Positions 7,927 to 16,097 of a DNA stretch of 24,025 nt are shown here, one piece after another. Position 1 is the stretch's first letter. Every line of letters begins with the position of its first letter. The notes beneath the pieces were generated by a model. That model searched no databases and was not told the DNA's origin. It saw nothing but the letters and a program-made list of their open reading frames with translations. Made by a program: the position numbers and the translations under genes. Source of the stretch: a virus; IMG/VR virus record IMGVR_UViG_3300026519_000410, positions 1 through 24,025 of that record; one strand, written 5' to 3'.

Positions 7927-8843
7927 ACCGCCCGAACCAATCCGACATCATCGCTCTCCAGCACGGCCTCAAGAACCGAGCCCCCGCCCGCAACGGGCTG
8001 CGTCTCTACACCGCCGACTTCGATTCCGTTTCGATGGCCAACTTCTACCGAGGTCGGTCCGCGTTCCTGATGCTGTCGGGTCCGTCGCTGAACCAACTCG
8101 ATCTTTCGCTCTTGAACCAACGCGGCATCGTCACGATGGGCGTCAACAACGCCTGGACGATCCACCGACCAACCTTCTGGACCTGCGTCGATGATCCCGG
8201 CCGATTCATCGACACCGGCTGGAAGGACCCCGGCATCCTCAAGTTCGTGCCGGTGTGCCATCGCGTCCGCAAACTGCGCATCCAACTCCCCGACGGCACA
8301 TTGAAACCCAGCGCCTTCCATGTCAGCCAGATGCCCAGCGTCTTGTTCTACCGCCGCAGCAATCACTTCGATCACCAGCGCTTCCTCACCAGCGACACGG
8401 TGCCGTGGGGCAACGAGGGCAAGCACGCGGATTCGCTCGGCATCAAGGGCAAACGCAGCGTTATGCTCGCTGCCCTTCGCCTGTTGCACCACCTCGGTTT
8501 CCGAACGGTCTACCTGCTCGGCTGCGACTTCAAGATGGCCACTGACCGCAAGTACGCCTTCGACGAAACGCGCGAGGCGGCCGCCATCCGACACAACAAC
8601 GCGCTCTACGACGCATTGAGCCGACGCTTCGAGGCGTTGCTGCCGCACTTCGAGAAGCACAGGTTCCGTGTGGTCAACTGTTCGCCGGGTAGTGCGCTGT
8701 CAGTGTTCGAGCGGATGCGTTACGAGGATGCCATCGCCGCCGCATCGGCCGAGTGCGCCAAGCCCGTCCGCACGCAGGGCTGGTACACACCCGCCGACAA
8801 GCCCGCGAACAAACCGAAGCAACACACGGAGGCCAACGCATGA
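7923..8843 (+). CDS. DUF115 / sialyltransferase-like (Rossmann) protein
   Basis: A 306-residue protein starting at ATG 7923 (ATGA overlap). The N-terminal part has FLMLSGPSLNQLDLSLL (residues 48-64) followed by GIVTMGVNNAW. This S-G-P-S-L loop plus a strand ending in N-N is the hallmark of DUF115 (MptE-like) proteins and of CstI-type sialyltransferases, where it binds the nucleotide or CMP-sugar. A second matching element is VYLLGCDFKM near residues 196-205. The family acts on flagellin or surface glycans in several bacteria. Next to a methyltransferase and a Ser-rich protein, a role in decorating a virion or surface protein is plausible but inferred. The C-terminal 30 residues are Lys/Pro-rich and probably disordered. 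Confidence 0.62.
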   Translation: MNRPNQSDIIALQHGLKNRAPARNGLRLYTADFDSVSMANFYRGRSAFLMLSGPSLNQLDLSLLNQRGIVTMGVNNAWTIHRPTFWTCVDDPGRFIDTGWKDPGILKFVPVCHRVRKLRIQLPDGTLKPSAFHVSQMPSVLFYRRSNHFDHQRFLTSDTVPWGNEGKHADSLGIKGKRSVMLAALRLLHHLGFRTVYLLGCDFKMATDRKYAFDETREAAAIRHNNALYDALSRRFEALLPHFEKHRFRVVNCSPGSALSVFERMRYEDAIAAASAECAKPVRTQGWYTPADKPANKPKQHTEANA

Positions 8844-10267
8844 GCGAGCCGACGCGCTACTACCTCTTCCTGCCCGTCTGGGCCACCGGTCGAGCCCCGG
8901 ACGGCGGCGGCTCGAGCGAGTTCTCCACGCCGACCGAATCCGTGTCGTCGATGAGCAGCAGCACCGAAAGCACGATGCCCTCGAGTTCGACCGAGACCGA
9001 CAGCTACACCACGCCCAGTTCGACCAACACCGAGAGTTTCTCGACGCCGAGCTCGTCATCGAGTTCATCGTCGAGCAGTTCGTCCAGCCCATCTTCGAGC
9101 ATGTCGTCGATCCAATCGAGCACCGAAGGTAGTGTTTCGTCGAGCGGCGGTTCAACTGGTGGGTCGAGCAGTGGTTCGACTGGCGGTTCGAGCACGCCGT
9201 CATCAACTGCCAGCTCACAGATGAGTTCCGCTGTCAGTTCAACCGACTCCGGCCCCGGTTCGTCCGCGGGCTCGTCCGGACCCGGTTCATCGGGACCGGG
9301 TTCGTCAGGCGGCGGTTCTTCGGGAGGAGGTTCGAGCGGCGGTGGCTCGTCGGGTGGCGGCTCATCCGGTGGTGGCTCAAGCGGCGGGTCATCCAACGCA
9401 TCCAGCTCGTCGGCTTCGAGTTCGTCGAGCAGTTCATCAAGCGGGTCTTCCAGCGGCTCATCGAGCGGCTCAAGCAGCGGCAGCTCCGGCGGCTCATCTG
9501 GCGGATCAAGCGGCGGTTCAAGTGGGGGTTCCGGTTCCAACTGCTTCCTCTTCGGCACGCTCGTCCATGTCACCCCGACCCGGCGCGTCCCGATCGAATC
9601 GCTCCAGCCGGGCGACCAAATCCTCTCGATGGCCGTCCCCGGGCTCGAAGTCGATGCGCCCTTCCGCGCCCAGTACGACTGGCAATCCACCGAAGGCCTC
9701 GACGACGCCCGCATCCGTCAGGCAGTCGTCTCCCAAATCACCCTCGGCGAGCACGACGGCTTCTTCGTCATCAACAGCCGCATCAAGGCGACCTTCGAGC
9801 ACCCCTTCCTCATCCGCCGCGGCGATGCCTGGGGCTTCTGCTCCGCCGACCTGCTCCGCATCGGCGACATGCTCGTCACGCCCGACCTGGCTGAGGAACC
9901 CATCACGACCATTGAGCACATCCCCGGCCGCGTCCGCACCGCCTCGATCACCGTCCCCGGCACCAACACCTACCTCGCCGACGGGGCCTGGGTCCACAAC
10001 GACCTGCCCGGCCTCTCCGGCGGCATCGGCAACACCTCCGGCGGGTCAGGCTCAGGAAGCGGCAGCGGTTCAGGAAGTGGGTCCGGCTTCGGCAGCAGTT
10101 CCGGCAGCAAGTCCAGCGGCTCAAGCTTCGACAGCTCGTCCGGAAGCTCCTCCGGCGGCAGTTCGAGCGGTGGATCGTCCTCAGGAGGCTCATCCTCCTC
10201 CGACGGATCGAACCTGACCCAAGCGAGCAGTGCGATAAGCGGCTCGGGCAGCGACAACCAGAAGTAG
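8840..10267 (+). CDS. Ser/Gly-rich protein with an internal Hint (bacterial intein-like) domain
   Basis: A 475-residue protein starting at ATG 8840 (ATGA overlap). Residues 1-22 are ordinary. About 23-234 are almost only Ser, Thr and Gly with some Pro. Residues 235-387 are a Hint domain: Cys235 begins CFLFGTLVHV, with PIESLQPGDQIL next, then TFEHPFLI (the T-x-x-H block B element), and the end TYLADGAWVHN with His386-Asn387. Residues 388-475 are again Ser/Gly-rich. Because Asn387 is followed by Asp rather than Cys/Ser/Thr, this fits a bacterial intein-like (BIL) domain, which cleaves and may splice, better than a standard intein. There is no homing endonuclease insert. The low-complexity arms could be a fibre, adhesin or glycosylation substrate. 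It is the last gene of the tail module. Confidence 0.85.
   Translation: MSEPTRYYLFLPVWATGRAPDGGGSSEFSTPTESVSSMSSSTESTMPSSSTETDSYTTPSSTNTESFSTPSSSSSSSSSSSSSPSSSMSSIQSSTEGSVSSSGGSTGGSSSGSTGGSSTPSSTASSQMSSAVSSTDSGPGSSAGSSGPGSSGPGSSGGGSSGGGSSGGGSSGGGSSGGGSSGGSSNASSSSASSSSSSSSSGSSSGSSSGSSSGSSGGSSGGSSGGSSGGSGSNCFLFGTLVHVTPTRRVPIESLQPGDQILSMAVPGLEVDAPFRAQYDWQSTEGLDDARIRQAVVSQITLGEHDGFFVINSRIKATFEHPFLIRRGDAWGFCSADLLRIGDMLVTPDLAEEPITTIEHIPGRVRTASITVPGTNTYLADGAWVHNDLPGLSGGIGNTSGGSGSGSGSGSGSGSGFGSSSGSKSSGSSFDSSSGSSSGGSSSGGSSSGGSSSSDGSNLTQASSAISGSGSDNQK
9308..9382 (+). repeat. Five tandem 15-bp units coding GGGSS
   Basis: Five consecutive 15-base units each encode Gly-Gly-Gly-Ser-Ser, but use different codons (for example GGC GGC GGT TCT TCG versus GGA GGA GGT TCG AGC). 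The wider Ser/Gly-rich stretches at about 8906-9540 and 10016-10200 are similar without strict periodicity. Because the DNA units differ while the peptide is constant, the repeat appears to be kept at protein level. It is not a CRISPR or satellite repeat. Confidence 0.85.
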
Positions 10268-10350
10268 CCCGCATGGCTCGGTATGCGTACACCGTTGCAA
10301 ACACTCGGGTTAGCATCGCCGGCCCAGATTGGCATCACCACGGCCATGCT

Positions 10351-10367
10351 TTGTGATGGGGACACAA
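10351..10367. repeat. Small inverted repeat before the HTH gene
   Basis: TTGTG at 10351-10355 is matched by CACAA at 10363-10367 around 7 bases. It lies in the 182-base gap between the tail module and the defence operon. It could be an operator half-site pair or part of a transcript stem. It is short enough to occur by chance. Confidence 0.25.
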
Positions 10368-10376
10368 TGCGGTTCG

Positions 10377-10394
10377 CTGACACCATCATGTCAG
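10377..10394. repeat. Inverted repeat, possible operator of the defence operon
   Basis: CTGACA at 10377-10382 and TGTCAG at 10389-10394 form a perfect 6-bp inverted repeat separated by 6 bases, 55 bases before the HTH gene. The centre-to-centre distance is 12 bases, about one helix turn, as for a dimeric regulator. No T-run follows, so it is not an obvious terminator. A TATCAT (10435-10440) further down might be a -10 element, but no good -35 is present at the right distance. Confidence 0.35.
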
Positions 10395-10449
10395 TTCACG
10401 CCCCGAACAACACACAGCCACCACCAGCAACGGCTATCATACTCTCCGT

Positions 10450-10674
10450 ATGTCTGGTGACCGTCAGGGCAACCCGCCATCTCCGACCCCGGAGGTGATG
10501 ACCATCGACGACCTCGCAGTCTATCTGCAGGTCTCGAAGTCGTCGCTCTACAAGCTCGCCCAAGAGGGCCGAGTGCCGGGGCAGAAGGTGGGGCGGCACT
10601 GGCGGTTCCTGCGGACGACGATCGATCAATGGCTCGCGACTGGATCGCTTGGGACTTCGGCGGGTGACAAATAG
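10450..10674 (+). CDS. Excisionase-family helix-turn-helix DNA-binding protein
   Basis: A 74-residue protein. Residues 17-63 (MTIDDLAVYLQVSKSSLYKL, then the wing VPGQKVGRHWRFLRTTIDQWL) are a standard MerR/excisionase-type HTH_17 domain. The start is uncertain: ATG 10450 has no Shine-Dalgarno sequence, while ATG 10498, the first Met of the domain, is preceded by GGAGG only 2 bases away. It lies 12 bases before hsdM and faces the same way, so it is probably the first gene of the operon and its likely regulator. Similar small proteins also serve as recombination directionality factors, but no integrase is present in the window. Confidence 0.8.
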   Translation: MSGDRQGNPPSPTPEVMTIDDLAVYLQVSKSSLYKLAQEGRVPGQKVGRHWRFLRTTIDQWLATGSLGTSAGDK

Positions 10675-10686
10675 GACGGAGCGACG

Positions 10687-12334
<1,648 letters not shown>

Positions 12335-12345
<11 letters not shown>

Positions 12346-13435
12346 CCAGCCCAACTCCCCCGATTCCGGCCAGCTCCTGATCTACCACGACGGGGCAACA
12401 CGCCTCCAGGTCCGGCTCGAAGGCCGCACCGTCTGGCTCCCCCAACGCCTCATGGCCGACCTGTACCAAGTCTCGGTCAAGACCGTAAACGAGCACCTGA
12501 TAAACATTTACGCCGAGGGCGAACTCGACCGTGAGGCAACTATCCGGAGTTTCCGGATAGTTCAAATCGAGGGGAAACGCGAGGTCGCCCGCTCGATCGA
12601 CCACTACAACCTTGACGCCATTCTCGCCGTCGGCTACCGAGTCCGCTCGGCCCGGGGCACGATCTTCCGCCAGTGGGCCACCGCCCAGCTCCGCGATCTG
12701 CTCGTCAAGGGTTTCGTCCTCGATGACGAACGCCTCAAAGAAGGCCGTACGATCGGGGCTGATTACTTCGACGAGCTCCTCGAACGCATCCGCGACATCC
12801 GCGCCTCCGAGCGGCTGTTCTACCAAAAGATCACCGACATCTTCGCCACCAGTATCGACTACGACCCCAACGCCGAACTCTGCCAGACCTTCTTCGCCAC
12901 CGTCCAGAACAAGCTCCACTGGGCGATCCACGGCCACACCGCAGCCGAAATCATCCAACAGCGAGCCGATGCCGCCCAACCCAACATGGGGCTCACCACC
13001 TGGAAGAACGCCCCCTCCGGCCCCATCCGCAAGGGCGATGTCGCTGTCGCCAAGAACTACCTCACCGAAGAGGAAATCCGCGAACTCAACCGGATCGTCT
13101 CGATGTATCTGGACTACGCCGAGGACCAGGCCAGCCGTCGCAAGCCGATGAACATGGCCGACTGGATCGCCAAACTTGATGCCTTCCTCGAGTTCAACGA
13201 GCGAAACATCCTCACCCACGCGGGGAGCATCTCCCACGAACTCGCCAGAAAGCACGCCCGCGCCGAGTTTGCCAAGCACGAGGAAGAACGCCGCCGGCTC
13301 GAAGCCGCACAGCCGACGAGCGATTTTGACAAGGCCATCGAGGAAGTAAAGCAGATCGAGTCGACGCCAAAGAAAACCCGCAGCAGCAAGAAGAAGACCA
13401 CTCGGAAGCGCAAGCCGAAGGAGGGCGGCTCATGA
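12335..13435 (+). CDS. rhuM: RhuM-family protein inserted in the hsd operon
   Basis: A 366-residue protein starting at ATG 12335, inside the end of hsdM, with GGAGG 9 bases upstream. The N-terminal part ([20 protein letters not shown], then [11 protein letters not shown] and a [21 protein letters not shown] segment) is the diagnostic RhuM domain, resembling phage antirepressor/KilA-type DNA-binding modules. The C-terminal half is helical and the last 60 residues are highly charged (Lys/Arg repeats). RhuM was first named in a Salmonella pathogenicity island. Its biochemical function is not settled, and it is often found with type I restriction genes, as here. A regulatory or phage-sensing role is possible. 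Confidence 0.88.
12538..12562 (+). repeat. Perfect 11-bp hairpin inside rhuM
   Basis: AACTATCCGGA (12538-12548) and TCCGGATAGTT (12552-12562) are exact inverted repeats around a 3-base loop (GTT). The hairpin lies about 205 bases into the coding sequence, where the protein reads ATIRSFRIV. No T-run follows, so it is not a normal terminator. In RNA it would be a stable stem that could slow ribosomes or polymerase. Confidence 0.75.
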
Positions 13436-13521
13436 ACGCACCAAGCCGCGCACGGAGAGCCGAGGTCTGCACACTCGACAACACCATCCAGCAGAATCTG
13501 GAGGCTCTCGATTATGGCTAA
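13432..13521 (+). CDS. 29-codon ORF carrying a copy of the HsdM C-terminus
   Basis: Starts at ATG 13432 in an ATGA overlap with the rhuM stop and ends at TAA 13519-13521, just past the ATG of the next gene (13514). Its last part, LDNTIQQNLEALDYG, repeats the HsdM end [16 protein letters not shown]. The first 14 residues ([14 protein letters not shown]) are not HsdM-like. The simplest reading is a remnant of an hsdM 3' end kept because it contains the ribosome binding site and coupling signal for the following gene. It may be translated, but probably matters as a coupler rather than as a peptide. Confidence 0.55.
   Translation: MNAPSRARRAEVCTLDNTIQQNLEALDYG
13474..13516 (+). repeat. Direct repeat, copy 2: remnant of hsdM 3' end
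   Basis: Second copy of the 43-base segment at 12295-12337, with 39 identities and the ATG of the downstream gene in exactly the same place. It contains its own GGAGG (13500-13504). Recombination between the two copies would remove rhuM precisely and leave hsdM intact, with a slightly different last few codons. Confidence 0.85.
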
Positions 13522-14191
13522 GAAAAAGACGACTCGACCGCAACGATCGAATAATGAGATTCGCCATCTCATGCTCCAATATTTCTACGACCGAAACAAG
13601 AACGCCACCAGTGCTCGTGGGAAAAAGGGGTCGGCTGTTAAGATCAGTGATATTAAAAAGGAACTCAAAGCAGCGCATCAACTTACTCAACAGGAAGTTC
13701 AGAGCAATCTGACTTATCTTATCAGCCAAGGTTGGGTCGAGGAAGACACTGTAGAGAAGTCATTTACTGCACCAAGCGGTACGGTTGTTCCCTCCTCAAC
13801 TAGCTTTTTCAAGATCACTGCTCCGGGCATCGATAAGATCGAGGGTCCTGGAGAATTTACAATGCCAAAATTTCACGGTATCAACATCAATGCCACTGGC
13901 CAGAACATCATCACACTTGGAGACGGCAACCAGATCAATGCGCAGTTCTCAGAATTGGGCGAAGCCCTAGTGGAACTGCGCGATGCGATCACGAAATCTG
14001 AATCGCCCGAGCCGGTGAAGATGTCGTTCGTGGCTGACATTGACACCATTCAGTCACAACTCGCGAAGCCTGAACCAAACCACAGCATCATTGCTTCCGC
14101 ATGGGAAAGCGTGAAAGTTGCCGCAACCATCGGGAGTTGTGCGGGGCTCGTCCAGCGCATAGGTGATCTGATCGGAGGACTGCCCTTATGA
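13514..14191 (+). CDS. Winged-helix protein of unknown function with a GDGN motif
   Basis: A 225-residue protein starting at ATG 13514, using GGAGG in the hsdM-tail repeat. After a basic start, residues about 15-110 look like a winged-helix DNA-binding domain: LMLQYFYDRN, a second helix with ISDIKKELK, LTQQEVQSNLTYLISQGWVE as recognition-type helices, and FFKITAPGIDKIEGP as wing and last helix. A strand-rich stretch follows (about 117-138) with GININATGQNIITLGDGNQI. The C-terminal part is helical and ends in a hydrophobic segment (VAATIGSCAGLVQRIGDLIG). The gene looks visibly more AT-rich than hsdM or rhuM, suggesting separate acquisition. The family is not recognised. Position between hsdM and hsdS suggests a regulator or sensor linked to restriction. 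Confidence 0.72.
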   Translation: MAKKKTTRPQRSNNEIRHLMLQYFYDRNKNATSARGKKGSAVKISDIKKELKAAHQLTQQEVQSNLTYLISQGWVEEDTVEKSFTAPSGTVVPSSTSFFKITAPGIDKIEGPGEFTMPKFHGININATGQNIITLGDGNQINAQFSELGEALVELRDAITKSESPEPVKMSFVADIDTIQSQLAKPEPNHSIIASAWESVKVAATIGSCAGLVQRIGDLIGGLPL

Positions 14192-14220
14192 ATGAGGAGG
14201 TGCTGGGCCATGTTGAATAA
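14188..14220 (+). CDS. 10-residue coupling ORF before hsdS
   Basis: ATG 14188 overlaps the previous stop (ATGA) and the frame ends at TAA 14218-14220, spanning the hsdS start at 14210. The peptide (MNEEVLGHVE) carries no recognisable feature. The same arrangement occurs at 13432-13521 and 16023-16097, which supports a role in passing ribosomes to the next start. As a protein it is doubtful. Confidence 0.3.
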   Translation: MNEEVLGHVE

Positions 14221-15520
14221 CGGAACACGCATCTCCGTTCAATCGCTGATTGACTCTGGCGAACTCGTCATCAATGACGGGTATCGCGCTAAGAACATCG
14301 AACTGGCCACGCATGGAATCCCGTTCGCCCGAGCCCAAAACATCAAGGACGGCTTCCACTTCAACGGTGCAGATCGCTTTCCTGAAGAAGACCTGGGCCG
14401 TGTCGGCATCAAGATCAGTCAACCGGGCGATGTAGTCTTTACCTCGAAGGGGACGGTGGGTCGCTTCGCGCTGGTACGCCCGGGTACTCCGCGTTTTGTC
14501 TACGCACCGCAGCTGTGCTTCTGGCGGTCGTTGAACCCAGACCGGATCGACCCCAACTGGCTCTACTACTGGATGAACTCGCGGGATTTCTTCAACCAGT
14601 TCAAGAGCGTATCGGGCCAGACCGACATGGCCGAGTATGTGAGCTTGCGGGATCAGCGGGCGATGCACATCACTTTACCGGATATCCCCACCCAGCGTCG
14701 CATCGCTTCGATCCTCGGCTCTTTGGACGACAAGATCGAGTTGAATCGGCGGATGAACCGGACGCTCGAGCGGATGGCCCAGGCGTTGTTCAAGTCGTGG
14801 TTCATCGACTTCGACCCCACCTGCGCCAAAGCCGCCGGCCGCGACCCCGGCCTCCCCGCCCCCCTCGCCGCCCTCTTCCCCGATCGCCTCGAAGACTCCG
14901 AACTCGGCCAAATCCCGAAGGGGTGGGAGGTGAAGCCACTTGACAAGATCGCACACTACCTGAATGGTTTAGCCTGCCAGAAACACCCGCCAATCGAAGG
15001 CGAGAACTCCCTGCCCGTGATCAAAATCCGCGAGCTGCGGCAAGGCATCACGGCCAACTCCAATCGTGCCAATCTCCATGTGAAGCCCAAGTACTTCGTC
15101 GATGACGGTGACATCCTGTTTTCATGGTCCGGCAGCCTGCTGGTCACGATCTGGTGCAACGGCCGAGGCATCCTGAACCAGCATGTCTTCAAGGTCACTT
15201 CATCGGAGTATCCGAAGTGGTACTACTACCACGCGACGAAGCACCATCTCGAAGAGTTCCAACGCATCGCAGCCGACAAGGCCACAACGATGGGACATAT
15301 CCAGCGTCACCATTTGGCCGACGCCAAACTCGCTGTCCCACCCATCCCACTCATGGATCGTGCAACAGAGATCATCGGAGCGACACTCGATCGCCGAATC
15401 ACCGCGTTGAAGCAAGCCCGGACACTTGGGCTGATGCGCGACACCCTTCTCCCCAAACTCCTGAGCGGCGAGCTCGAAGTCCCCGAGGCCGAGGAACTGG
15501 TTGAGGAGGTGGTGAGATGA
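14210..15520 (+). CDS. hsdS: Type I restriction-modification specificity subunit (HsdS)
   Basis: A 436-residue protein. The start at ATG 14210 is preferred over ATG 14192 because GAGGAGG (14194-14200) sits 9 bases upstream of it. Two target recognition domains (about 10-150 and 240-365) are each followed by a conserved helix: the central one from about residue 160 (QRRIASILGSLDDKIELNRR, then LFKSWFIDFDP) and the C-terminal one with TLGLMRDTLLPKLLSGEL. Each recognition domain should read one half of a split DNA target. The DNA target cannot be predicted from sequence by eye. Length and layout are those of a complete HsdS. The end overlaps the phosphatase gene by ATGA. Confidence 0.95.
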   Translation: MLNNGTRISVQSLIDSGELVINDGYRAKNIELATHGIPFARAQNIKDGFHFNGADRFPEEDLGRVGIKISQPGDVVFTSKGTVGRFALVRPGTPRFVYAPQLCFWRSLNPDRIDPNWLYYWMNSRDFFNQFKSVSGQTDMAEYVSLRDQRAMHITLPDIPTQRRIASILGSLDDKIELNRRMNRTLERMAQALFKSWFIDFDPTCAKAAGRDPGLPAPLAALFPDRLEDSELGQIPKGWEVKPLDKIAHYLNGLACQKHPPIEGENSLPVIKIRELRQGITANSNRANLHVKPKYFVDDGDILFSWSGSLLVTIWCNGRGILNQHVFKVTSSEYPKWYYYHATKHHLEEFQRIAADKATTMGHIQRHHLADAKLAVPPIPLMDRATEIIGATLDRRITALKQARTLGLMRDTLLPKLLSGELEVPEAEELVEEVVR

Positions 15521-16026
15521 TTGAAGTTTCCAACAATCTGTTTATCGGCAGTGAGGCTGATTACGAAACGATCGTCAAACGCGAGGGCGGCTGGCATGTC
15601 GTTCATGCGTGCAAGGAACCATATCATCGGAAGCTTCTGGGCTATACCGGACGATCTGCTCCAAAGACCCATCCCGAATATCTTATCGCTGTTCGCGGTG
15701 ATCGATTGTTCTTGAATCTCATTGACGCCGCCGACCCGGCCTATATCCCCAAAGAGATTATTGATGCAGCGCTTGGTTTCGTCGATACGGCTCTCCAATC
15801 CGGTGGCCGTGTGCTGGTTCATTGCAATCAAGGTGAATCACGATCTCCTTCGATCGGGCTGCTTTATCTTGCTGTTCACACAAAGCTTCTTCCCATCACC
15901 TCGCTGGCTCATGCAGAAACTGAGTTCAGGAAGTTGTATCCAAGCTACAACCCCAAGGGAGGCATGAGGGGTTTTCTCCTCAAACACTGGGATCACTACA
16001 CACAGAACAATCGAGGGGAAGCATGA
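15517..16026 (+). CDS. Dual-specificity-type protein phosphatase
   Basis: A 169-residue protein starting at ATG 15517 (ATGA overlap with hsdS). The active site HCNQGESRS (residues 102-110) matches HC-x5-R-[ST] of Cys-based phosphatases, with Cys103 as nucleophile and Arg109 binding phosphate. Asp70 or Asp73 (IDAADP), about 30 residues upstream, is the likely general acid. FIGSEADY near the start is also typical of compact dual-specificity phosphatases. It would remove phosphate from Tyr/Ser/Thr of a protein, or from another phosphorylated substrate such as RNA 5' ends, as some family members do. It lies between hsdS and the RloC-like gene and is more AT-rich than hsdM, suggesting later entry. 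Confidence 0.88.
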   Translation: MIEVSNNLFIGSEADYETIVKREGGWHVVHACKEPYHRKLLGYTGRSAPKTHPEYLIAVRGDRLFLNLIDAADPAYIPKEIIDAALGFVDTALQSGGRVLVHCNQGESRSPSIGLLYLAVHTKLLPITSLAHAETEFRKLYPSYNPKGGMRGFLLKHWDHYTQNNRGEA

Positions 16027-16097
16027 AGACGCTGCGCCAATGCTTTTACACACTCTTCGTGAGAGTGATCGAGACTGCGTCTGTGGAGGTGGTGTGA
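16023..16097 (+). CDS. 24-residue coupling ORF between phosphatase and RloC-like gene
   Basis: ATG 16023 overlaps the phosphatase stop (ATGA) and TGA 16095-16097 shares one base with the next ATG (TGATG). It exactly bridges the gap and contains the next gene's ribosome binding site (GGAGGT, 16085-16090). The peptide MKTLRQCFYTLFVRVIETAS (first 20 residues) could form one amphipathic or weakly hydrophobic helix. A coupling leader is likelier than a functional protein, but a tiny peptide cannot be excluded. Confidence 0.4.
   Translation: MKTLRQCFYTLFVRVIETASVEVV

Noticed and set aside
8906-9540. Repeats resembling a CRISPR array
   Set aside because: Units are 15 bases, not identical, lack unique spacers and stay in frame within a protein.
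9004-9714. 236-codon minus-strand frame rich in Pro/Glu/Leu
   Set aside because: It is the complement of the Ser/Gly repeats and simply reflects their composition.
8840-10267. A true splicing intein with homing endonuclease
   Set aside because: The domain is only about 153 residues with no endonuclease insert, and the residue after Asn387 is Asp instead of Cys/Ser/Thr.
14192-14209. Earlier start (ATG 14192) for HsdS
   Set aside because: It lies on the ribosome binding site for ATG 14210 and adds non-family residues.
16040-16096. Earlier start (ATG 16040) for the RloC-like ATPase
   Set aside because: No ribosome binding site precedes it and the extra 19 residues are not family-like; GGAGGT is correctly spaced for ATG 16097.
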